Below the pieces are notes generated by a model. The model worked only from the letters and a program-made list of their open reading frames with translations. It had not been told where the DNA came from and searched no databases. The position numbers and the translations under genes are program-made. From Acetobacteraceae bacterium (GTDB taxonomy: Bacteria; Pseudomonadota; Alphaproteobacteria; Acetobacterales; Acetobacteraceae), in contig JANXRT010000065.1 of assembly GCA_025356735.1 (NCBI GenBank), positions 1 through 5,702 on the forward strand: a stretch of DNA of 5,702 bases. The letters are read 5' to 3'. This document shows positions 1 to 4,727 of the stretch, one piece after another (position 1 is the stretch's first letter; every line of letters starts with the position of its first letter).

Positions 1-5
1 ATTGG

Positions 6-43
6 GGGTAGGGTCCCGATCGGCGTCGATCGGGACCCTACCC
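6..43. repeat. Perfect 17-bp inverted repeat (strong hairpin)
   Basis: Positions 6-22 (GGGTAGGGTCCCGATCG) are the exact reverse complement of positions 27-43, separated by the 4-base loop GCGT. No T-run follows on either strand, so it does not look like a standard intrinsic terminator. No gene starts next to it inside the window; the nearest gene ends at 155 on the minus strand, heading towards it. It could be a mobile-element end, a protein-binding palindrome or a tailless terminator for transcripts entering from either side. The palindrome is certain; its role is not known. Confidence 0.85.
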
Positions 44-90
44 ATAGCGCGAACATCGCACTTCTTTCCATGGAGTAGGTTCGATTTGAA

Positions 91-116
91 GGGGGTCCAC
101 TTTGGTGCCGACCCCC
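91..116. repeat. Inverted repeat, possible IS21-type end remnant
   Basis: GGGGGTC at 91-97 pairs perfectly with GACCCCC at 110-116. An inner CAC (98-100) can pair with GTG (105-107), giving about 10 base pairs with a two-base bulge. The wording (GGGGGTCCACTTT, then GGTGCCGA) resembles the multiple terminal repeats found upstream of istA in IS21-family insertion sequences, as I remember them. No transposase gene is visible nearby, so this would be a leftover end or a chance likeness. The hairpin is seen directly; the IS21 link is an inference. Confidence 0.4.
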
Positions 117-154
117 ACTGGTAGGCTAAAAGCCTGCATCCTGATCCCAGATCG

Positions 155-445
155 TCACCAGTTCGCCGCCGGGTGACCGTATCCGCCCGTCCGGGTGGGG
201 AAACGGGCATCGGAGCCGTATTCTGCAAAGGCGGCCCGCAACATTTCGACGAGGTCAGCGGGCGGCATCAGTGCCGCGCTTTCCGCGTCGATGTAGGAGC
301 CGAGTAAATAGAGATCTGCGTCGGTATAGCCAGCTTGCTGCAGCCGAACCGTCATCGCCCACCACCACATGCCGAACAGCTTACAGCGCCAAGGCTCCCT
401 CTGAAGCAGCTGCAAGGCATTCCCCAGCACTCGCGAAACGTCCAT
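155..445 (-). CDS. Hypothetical protein, 96 aa
   Basis: I do not recognise this protein. It starts at ATG 443-445 and ends with TGA at 155-157. There is no clear Shine-Dalgarno sequence before the ATG, but an in-frame TAA lies about 39 bases upstream with no ATG, GTG or TTG between, so this is the only reasonable start. The sequence looks like a soluble, mainly helical small protein. Residues 24-31 are aromatic-rich (FGMWWWAM), followed by an acidic and leucine-rich middle (YTDADLYLLGSYID, residues 40-53) and an amphipathic stretch PPADLVEMLRAAFAEYG around 61-77. The last 20 residues are Gly/Pro/Arg-rich and probably disordered. It has no signal peptide or clear membrane span. A diverged copy of the sequence found before the acyltransferase gene ends 22 bp upstream. 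The protein-like composition supports a real gene, though a chance or relic ORF cannot be excluded. Confidence 0.5.
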   Translation of the reverse strand: MDVSRVLGNALQLLQREPWRCKLFGMWWWAMTVRLQQAGYTDADLYLLGSYIDAESAALMPPADLVEMLRAAFAEYGSDARFPTRTGGYGHPAANW

Positions 446-467
446 GATTTTAGTAGGGGGGAGGTGT

Positions 468-541
468 GGCTTTGGCAGATCTTATCACCAAGCTACCTTC
501 GAGCCAAAACGAAACCGGCAGTGAGAGATATCGATCGAGGG
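468..541 (-). repeat. Diverged repeat, copy 1 (upstream of 96-aa gene)
   Basis: Aligned by eye with 1919-1993, this stretch is about 74% identical with a single one-base gap. The shared core read on the minus strand is CCCTCGATCG, then CGGTT, GTTTTGG, GAA-GTAGCT, GTGAT, ATCTG and CAAAG. It sits 22 bp upstream of the ATG at 445. Where copy 2 has GTGATGG, this copy has GTGATAA, so an ATG present in copy 2 is missing here. Read in that frame, copy 1 reaches a stop after 11 further codons. It may be a shared 5' leader or promoter, or a decayed duplicate of the acyltransferase gene's 5' end. Confidence 0.65.
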
Positions 542-748
542 CCGCTGGATACGCTTGTTCACAATTTGGGTCATGACTGCAGCACGACAATCCGGTCGCG
601 ACGTTGTATTCCTTGCCGACATACTCCCTGGCTCTGACCCATTGCCTTACCTGGGCCGCCGCGCGTTCGCCCAGGCGTCTTCGTTGCCGCCAGCTTCGTC
701 CTCGTCACTGGCCGTGAACCTATTTGCAACATGGCACGTCCCGTTGTC
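542..748. other. Gene-free stretch downstream of the acyltransferase gene
   Basis: Together with the repeat copy at 468-541 this makes a gap of about 300 bp between the start of the 96-aa gene and the end of the acyltransferase gene. I see no convincing gene here. One open plus-strand frame (from about 555 into the acyltransferase gene) has no ribosome binding site and an S/P/A/R-rich translation typical of an antisense shadow. A short hairpin lies at 650-675. No tRNA-like fold or T-tailed terminator was seen. Confidence 0.5.
650..675. repeat. Short hairpin, 7-bp stem
   Basis: CCTGGGC at 650-656 pairs exactly with GCCCAGG at 669-675 around a 12-base GC-rich loop. It lies about 75 bp past the acyltransferase stop codon in the direction of transcription, so it could help end that transcript. 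There is no T-run after it, so it is not a typical intrinsic terminator, and stems of this size do arise by chance in GC-rich DNA. Confidence 0.3.
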
Positions 749-1900
749 TCACGTTTCGGTGCCATGTGCGGCGACCCGGCTTGCGGCCGCCACGAGGTGC
801 GACATACTGGGCGTGGCAAGCTTACCGCCGCGCACGCGGTCGCGCAGGCCGTTGACCAGCGGATCGATCAGCCGCCCGGCGCCATAGGAAAACAGCACCG
901 CCAGCGGAATGCCGCCGAACACCACGCCGTAACTGAAGCCGCCGGCCAGGGAAAACAACGCAATTTCGACATTCTGGTGCTGCAAATACAGCGGGTAAGA
1001 CAGGCTGCCGAGAAATCGGTCAGCAACCATAAACCGGGCGAACGAGCTGAATGCCAGGAAAATCATCAGCCCCAGCATCGCTGCCAGCAGCCCGGCCTGG
1101 AGCGGCACGTCGCGACTGTAGCCGTTCTCCGGATTGATCGTTGGGAGGCTGGCGAAATGCATCGTGATCCCAACCAGCGACAGCCACACCAGCGGCGCCG
1201 TACGTTTGCCGGTGCTGGTGAAATATAGCGCGGCACCGAAGCCGAAGTACGATATCAGGCCAATTTTCTCCGGCAAACGGCCAAGCGAGGAAAGGACAAG
1301 CAAGGGCACGAGCAGCAAGCCGATGGCGTAGGCCAACGGCAGAAGGCCAATGCGCCGGATGCGGGAACTGCCGCAAACGACCAGGCAGGCAAAGACAAGG
1401 AAGTAGAAAACCATCTCGACGCGCACCGCCCACACGATATCGACGAAGTCGAAGATTTCACCGCGGTTGGCGCCTGGCATGAAGCCCACCAGGTTGGTGG
1501 CGATGTTGCGGATGCCGAATGCATCGTCGAGCAGGTCCGGCGCTGGCCACACCCGCTCCGCGAGATGAAGCGTGCCGCGCGACAGGAACACGTAATGCAC
1601 CGCGATTGAGACCGCGAGCGCGCCAAGGTAATGCGGCACGATCCGCAGCAGCCGGTTGATGAGGTAGGCAGCGGGCTTCTCGAAATATACCTTCGCCGCC
1701 GCCTCGGTGATCACGAAGCCGGACAGGCAGAAGAAGATCAGCACCGCCAAGCTGCCGATCTCCTGGGGCAATATGGCGTCGTAGAGCGCACCGGCCGGCG
1801 CCACGTTGGTGACGAAATGCTGGACCACGACCAGGAATGCGAGTGCCAGCCGAAACCCGCCGAAATGCTTGTACTGTAACCGGCTAACTTCTGCTTGCAT
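749..1900 (-). CDS. Acyltransferase-3 family membrane O-acyltransferase (OafA/YrhL-like)
   Basis: This integral inner-membrane enzyme would transfer an acyl group, usually acetyl, onto a surface glycan, lipid or small molecule; the acceptor cannot be read from the sequence. Using the ATG at 1898-1900 it has 383 residues, the usual length for acyltransferase family 3. The family's R-x10-H motif is present (Arg17 and His28, ending VVVQHF). It is followed by FFCLSGFVITE (about 56-66), NRLLRIVPHY (82-91), a WAVRVEMVFY stretch with Trp157 and Glu162 matching the family's WSL-x-x-E helix, and YPLYLQH (302-308) near the last helices. About ten hydrophobic segments are visible. The frame stays open upstream to 2056, with other ATGs at 1934-1936 (395 aa; weak GAAAG ten bases ahead) and 2054-2056 (435 aa). 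The extra residues are not family-like, and most of them overlap a repeat that lies outside the coding frame before the 96-aa gene. The PAP2 gene upstream is on the same strand, ending about 205 bp away. The family is certain; the exact start is not. Confidence 0.92.
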   Translation of the reverse strand: MQAEVSRLQYKHFGGFRLALAFLVVVQHFVTNVAPAGALYDAILPQEIGSLAVLIFFCLSGFVITEAAAKVYFEKPAAYLINRLLRIVPHYLGALAVSIAVHYVFLSRGTLHLAERVWPAPDLLDDAFGIRNIATNLVGFMPGANRGEIFDFVDIVWAVRVEMVFYFLVFACLVVCGSSRIRRIGLLPLAYAIGLLLVPLLVLSSLGRLPEKIGLISYFGFGAALYFTSTGKRTAPLVWLSLVGITMHFASLPTINPENGYSRDVPLQAGLLAAMLGLMIFLAFSSFARFMVADRFLGSLSYPLYLQHQNVEIALFSLAGGFSYGVVFGGIPLAVLFSYGAGRLIDPLVNGLRDRVRGGKLATPSMSHLVAAASRVAAHGTET

Positions 1901-1918
1901 CGACACTCGCCGAAGCTG

Positions 1919-1993
1919 ACCTTTGACAGATTCCATCACTGAGCTACTTTCAAAACCAAAACAGAACCGATGGTGAGCAATACCGATCGAGGG
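1919..1993 (-). repeat. Diverged repeat, copy 2 (upstream of acyltransferase)
   Basis: This is the partner of 468-541, in the same orientation and 1.45 kb away. It ends 18 bp upstream of the ATG at 1900, nearly the same distance as copy 1 from its gene, which suggests a leader or promoter role. It contains GAAAG, ten bases and then ATG (1934-1936), so an alternative reading is that it includes the true start of the acyltransferase. Just upstream on the minus strand is a TTGACA (2014 down to 2009), a perfect -35 hexamer, but the hexamer 17 bases further on (CTCGAT) is a poor -10. I therefore do not call a promoter. Confidence 0.65.
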
Positions 1994-2105
1994 GGCTGAT
2001 TTTGGCGCTGTCAAAGACGCACAAGATGCTGTTCCTAGACGACAGATTCCCAGCATAGCTCGGCAAGTTTGAACGCATGCGCTGAGGCATCGGAGGCTCT
2101 TCGAT

Positions 2106-2876
2106 TCAGATGCCGAACTGCTTCAGGACTGCTGGGATCCCGCGCCCGATCTGGCGGACATCTTCGAACAGCATGGCGACCTCGAAGCTCACGAGGAAAG
2201 CGGCGCTGTAGAACAGGCCCGGCCAGCGCAACTCATAGCTCACACCCTGGTGCGCCAACCTGCGCGGTCCGAAGCGCTCGAACATGAGCACCAGCGCCAC
2301 GCCGAGCGCTGCCCCAGCGATCGTGTCGCTGGGATAGTGCAGGCCGAAGTAGATCCGGGGCAGCACGCCATAGAGGGCACTGAGCAAGGCAATTACGCCG
2401 AGCCAACGCGAACGCTGCCAGATCACGGCAACGAGGGCGAAGAACAGGGCCGCATGATCGCTGGGAAACGAGCCCCAATGGTTGGCAAGCTCGGTGTCGA
2501 TCCCGGCAAGCGGCTGAAAACCAGTTGCCAGATCGTGCAACGGCCGCGCCCGCATCGGCAGCGATATCTGCAGCAGGCGGCTCAACACAGCGGCGACCAG
2601 GACCGCGCCGAAGCCAAGCAGCAGCCTCTGCCGTGCCTCTTTGGCATTGTCCTGGAACCAGCAATACCAAACCAGCCCCACCAGGAACCCGCCGGTAACG
2701 AGGGTGGTCTCGCTCGCGATGTAGAGCGCGTGATTGAGGACACCGTTATGCGACGCCAATCCATTGACGGCCAAGGTCACGTACTGATCCATTCGCCGCG
2801 AAAGCGCGAAATGGTTCGCAACGATCTGCCAGCACACCAGGGCGCCGATCAAACCCGCGGCCGTCCAGATTTGCAT
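2106..2876 (-). CDS. PAP2-family membrane phosphatase (PSDH type)
   Basis: This is a predicted multi-span membrane phosphatase of the type 2 phosphatidic acid phosphatase superfamily, which removes phosphate from lipid phosphates or polyprenyl pyrophosphates at the outer face of the inner membrane. In the 256-aa form starting at ATG 2874-2876, the motifs run in order. A variant first motif ends in ARP (Arg111-Pro112) within LPMRARPLHD and lacks the usual Lys. The second motif is SFPSDHA, with Ser139, Asp140 and His141 in place of PSGH. The third is Arg174-x5-His180-x3-Asp184 in RIYFGLHYPSD. Both catalytic histidines and the Asp are therefore intact. A TTG at 2916-2918 would add 14 residues but has no ribosome binding site. 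The ATG has AAGG nearby, at a short spacing, and places the first membrane helix directly after the start. It lies upstream of the acyltransferase on the same strand and diverges from a second PAP2 gene. The substrate is unknown. Confidence 0.9.
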   Translation of the reverse strand: MQIWTAAGLIGALVCWQIVANHFALSRRMDQYVTLAVNGLASHNGVLNHALYIASETTLVTGGFLVGLVWYCWFQDNAKEARQRLLLGFGAVLVAAVLSRLLQISLPMRARPLHDLATGFQPLAGIDTELANHWGSFPSDHAALFFALVAVIWQRSRWLGVIALLSALYGVLPRIYFGLHYPSDTIAGAALGVALVLMFERFGPRRLAHQGVSYELRWPGLFYSAAFLVSFEVAMLFEDVRQIGRGIPAVLKQFGI

Positions 2877-3114
2877 CGACCTTGCAGCGGCGCGGCTCAA
2901 GTTTAAACAAGATATCAAGGCCGGTCAGCGTGGCGGGTTCGTCACCATGGATGGCGCTTTGAGCCTTGACGAGGTTGATCGAGTTCATCGCGGAACCAAA
3001 CATAAAAGTTCGGTTACATTACGATCTAAGAATCAACTTCCAAGCAATAGACCTTCCTATCTATCACGCGGCACAGCAAACCATGACATCGGTATGGCAC
3101 AGCTGGGCTAGGCG
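2877..3114. other. Divergent spacer between the two PAP2 genes
   Basis: This 238-bp spacer should hold the promoters of both PAP2 genes. Its part from about 2990 to 3065 is clearly more AT-rich than its surroundings. On the plus strand TTGACG at 2966-2971 resembles a -35 box, but no good -10 follows at the right distance, so I do not assign a promoter. On the minus strand a frame opens at ATG 2986-2988 (starting MNSINLVKAQSAIHG) and runs on into the PAP2 gene out of frame; it has no clear ribosome binding site and is left uncalled. Confidence 0.4.
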
Positions 3115-3774
3115 ATGGGCGCAGCGCCGACCTCGAGGTCACCTGCTTTGTTTCCTAGCGCCATTGGAAAGAGCGATCTGATTTACAGCTTTTTCAGCTT
3201 GGCCACCTATCTGGGCGACAGCCTGTTCTTGCTGCCGCTTTCCGCTGGCCTTGCGGCTGGGTTGCTGTGGCAAAGTCGGTCGCTGGCAGTCCGATTTGGA
3301 TTTGTGGTCGCGGCAGACCTGGTCCTGACCCTCTCTTCGAAGCTTTGGTTTTATGCTTCTGGCGGCAGCCCATACCTCAACATCCTGTCGCCAAGCGGCC
3401 ACGCCAGTCTGAGCATCACCGTCTACGGATGTTGCGCGCTTGTTCTCGCGAGCAGGCGGCAATGGGTGGAACGTGTGTTCATCTTCGGGATCGCAACGGT
3501 TGTGGCGCTGGCGATCATAGTGAGCCGGATCGTGCTGTATGCGCACACTCCCGAGGAGGCGGTTTTTGGAAGCCTGATCGGCGGGGTTTGTGTGGCGATG
3601 TTCTCGGCAGGCAGCGTCGGCCTGCAAAAGCTGCGGCCTCGTTTGCCGGCATGGCTCGTGGCCATGCTCTTGGCCGGAACCATGTCCGTCTGGATGCTCG
3701 GTCGGGAGGTCAAGACAGAACCGATCATCCAGCAGTGGGGTACCAGGATCGGGGCCACCTGGGAGAGTTTATGA
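3115..3774 (+). CDS. PAP2-family membrane protein with variant first motif (PSGH type)
   Basis: This 219-aa protein has about six hydrophobic segments and belongs to the same superfamily as its divergent neighbour, but to a different branch. The second motif is canonical (Ser94-Gly95-His96 in LSPSGHASLS). The third reads Ser137-Arg138-x5-His144-x3-Glu148 (SRIVLYAHTPEE), with Glu where Asp is usual. The first motif keeps Lys76 but has Gly-Gly in place of Arg-Pro (KLWFYASGG). From memory, a branch of small proteobacterial PAP2 proteins shows this same pattern, so I infer a real subfamily rather than decay. The ATG at 3115 follows an in-frame TAG at 3109-3111 and is the earliest possible ATG; the TAGG just before it is a weak ribosome binding site. 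The substrate is unknown: a lipid phosphate or polyprenyl pyrophosphate is expected, though the altered phosphate-binding motif leaves activity open. Confidence 0.88.
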   Translation: MGAAPTSRSPALFPSAIGKSDLIYSFFSLATYLGDSLFLLPLSAGLAAGLLWQSRSLAVRFGFVVAADLVLTLSSKLWFYASGGSPYLNILSPSGHASLSITVYGCCALVLASRRQWVERVFIFGIATVVALAIIVSRIVLYAHTPEEAVFGSLIGGVCVAMFSAGSVGLQKLRPRLPAWLVAMLLAGTMSVWMLGREVKTEPIIQQWGTRIGATWESL

Positions 3775-3833
3775 CAATAGCCCTGTCTCTGAACTTGATT
3801 GAGCTTCCGAATATGGCCAGCTCCGGAGAGGGG

Positions 3834-4079
3834 CTATGCTTTGGCGCCGGGCAGGAACCCCGATCGGCATTGGGGTCCCTGGGACAAATAGTTGAGCAAC
3901 TTTGTCATTGCGGCGGGTCCCCGTTGCCGATGAGGGGTCCTGCTGCAGGCCGATCTACAGTCCGGCACCGGCCGGACCCGCGGGATGTCAAGCGATGCCG
4001 AAATCAGCCCGGCGCAAAAGGAGGTGGCGACGTAATTGGCGATGGTGAACCCTATCGCCTCCCTGGGAAAGCTGGACAT
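3834..4079 (-). CDS. Doubtful small ORF, 81 aa, one possible membrane segment
   Basis: I do not recognise this product. Its ATG (4077-4079) is preceded by AAGGA at a good spacing of seven bases. The first 33 residues look protein-like, with a hydrophobic run AIGFTIANYVATSFCAGLI (residues 8-26) that could span a membrane. The remainder is rich in Cys, Arg and Pro and reads like translated non-coding DNA, and it runs through the palindrome at 3852-3881. A hand count gives about 74% G+C at third codon positions against about 54% for the overlapping plus-strand frame, which mildly favours this strand. However, the second-position G+C (about 60%) is too high for a typical gene. It may be a decayed gene whose first third survives. 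It lies 69 bp downstream of the six-helix membrane protein gene on the same strand. Confidence 0.25.
   Translation of the reverse strand: MSSFPREAIGFTIANYVATSFCAGLISASLDIPRVRPVPDCRSACSRTPHRQRGPAAMTKLLNYLSQGPQCRSGFLPGAKA
3852..3881. repeat. Imperfect 13-position hairpin
   Basis: Positions 3852-3864 pair with 3869-3881 around the loop CGGC, with one A-C mismatch and one G-T wobble. It lies 77 bp past the stop of the plus-strand PAP2 gene, but no T-run follows on either strand. Its CCCGATCGGC core is shared with the perfect hairpin at 6-43, and a related arrangement (CCCCG, ten bases, GGGGTCC) recurs at 3919-3940. On the minus strand the phrase GGACCCCAATGCCGATCGGG recalls IS21-type terminal repeats, which is a weak inference. 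Confidence 0.5.
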
Positions 4080-4148
4080 GAACCAATCCTTGGGTTGCGA
4101 GATGCTGTGTGAGGCCGGCGCGCTGCGGCCGAGCGGGCAGGTTGCGTG

Positions 4149-4700
4149 TCAGCCGGCGATGCGCCGCTTCTCACGTTCGGGATACCAGCCGGTGAACTTC
4201 ACCGCGCCGACCAGGGCCAGAACGATCACCGCGACGCCGGCACGCGGCGGCAGGCCAGGCAGGTAGAGAAGCGCCAGCTCGGCCAGCACCATCACGGCGA
4301 AGGCAAGCGCCCAGGCGCCGGTGATGACGTAGTTGGTGCGGAGGAACTCGGGCCGGTTCCAGAACTCGGGCGCGACCTGGTCGCGGGCGTATTGCAGCGT
4401 GAACGGCGATCCCGCCGCCATGGAAGCGAGCACGACCAGCAGCAACCCCGCATCCACGCACAGCCGCACGCCGATGACCGACCAGGTCACCCCGCTCATC
4501 AGCGTGTAGAGCGCAAGCCCTGCGAACAGCACGAACGTGCCGGCCTCCAGAATTTTCACGCTGCGTCCGGAAGCGACCAGATCGCGCACGATCAATGCCG
4601 CCGAAACGGCCGCGCCGGCGCCGAGCGCTTCGGCAGGACCGACGATCCGGTCCAGGACGGCAAACACGATGAACGGCGTAAAGGCCAGAAGGATACCCAT
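4149..4700 (-). CDS. Conserved six-helix membrane protein of unknown function
   Basis: This 183-aa protein is almost entirely hydrophobic, with six likely membrane helices at about residues 3-20, 23-41, 48-68, 73-96, 123-147 and 152-171. A polar loop around residues 102-121 contains ARDQVAPEFWNRPEFLRTN and is the best candidate for a conserved functional segment. The C-terminus is basic (REKRR), suggesting a cytoplasmic tail. It has no signal peptide or recognisable catalytic motif. It resembles uncharacterised alphaproteobacterial membrane proteins I have seen, but I cannot name a family with a function. The start is well supported by AAGGAG seven bases before the ATG. It begins 27 positions past the stop of the carotenoid oxygenase gene and is very probably co-transcribed with it. 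A role in handling a lipophilic substrate or product of that enzyme is possible but is only an inference from position. Confidence 0.85.
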   Translation of the reverse strand: MGILLAFTPFIVFAVLDRIVGPAEALGAGAAVSAALIVRDLVASGRSVKILEAGTFVLFAGLALYTLMSGVTWSVIGVRLCVDAGLLLVVLASMAAGSPFTLQYARDQVAPEFWNRPEFLRTNYVITGAWALAFAVMVLAELALLYLPGLPPRAGVAVIVLALVGAVKFTGWYPEREKRRIAG

Positions 4701-4707
4701 CTCTCTT

Positions 4708-4713
4708 CTCCTT
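4708..4713 (-). promoter_or_regulatory. Strong ribosome binding site for the six-helix membrane protein
   Basis: AAGGAG on the minus strand, seven bases before the ATG at 4700, is the clearest Shine-Dalgarno sequence in the window. It lies in the 27-bp gap after the oxygenase gene, so the downstream gene has its own initiation signal rather than relying on overlap with the upstream stop codon. Confidence 0.85.
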
Positions 4714-4727
4714 GTTGGAATGGCCGC

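Larger units (their letters stand above)
3775..4148. other. Gap without a confident gene
   Basis: Lying between the ends of two convergent genes, this 374-bp stretch holds two related imperfect palindromes (about 3852-3881 and 3919-3940) and a GC-rich hairpin at 4113-4130 (GGCCG/CGGCC, 8-base loop). That hairpin sits just past the stop of the six-helix membrane protein and may help end its transcript, although no T-run follows. It also holds two short frames on opposite strands in the same codon register, 3834-4079 (minus) and 3771-4112 (plus), each with a fair ribosome binding site. Neither looks like a known protein. Confidence 0.45.

Noticed and set aside
555..887. Plus-strand 110-codon open frame
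   Set aside because: It runs antisense into the well-supported acyltransferase gene, has no ribosome binding site, and its translation is Ser/Pro/Ala/Arg-rich as expected of a shadow frame.
731..1228. Plus-strand 165-codon open frame opposite the acyltransferase
   Set aside because: It is fully antisense to a gene with clear family motifs, and its Gln/His/Arg-rich translation is typical of the reverse of membrane-protein codons.
2009..2014. TTGACA on the minus strand as a -35 box for the acyltransferase
   Set aside because: The hexamer 17 bases on (CTCGAT) matches the -10 consensus at only two positions, so a promoter call is not supported.
2250..2906. Plus-strand 218-codon open frame opposite the first PAP2 gene
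   Set aside because: The opposite strand has intact PAP2 signature motifs; this frame has a low-complexity Glu/Gln/Arg/His-rich translation and no ribosome binding site.
2916..2918. TTG as the start of the first PAP2 gene
   Set aside because: There is no ribosome binding site, and the 14 extra residues add nothing recognisable; the ATG at 2876 sits directly before the first membrane helix.
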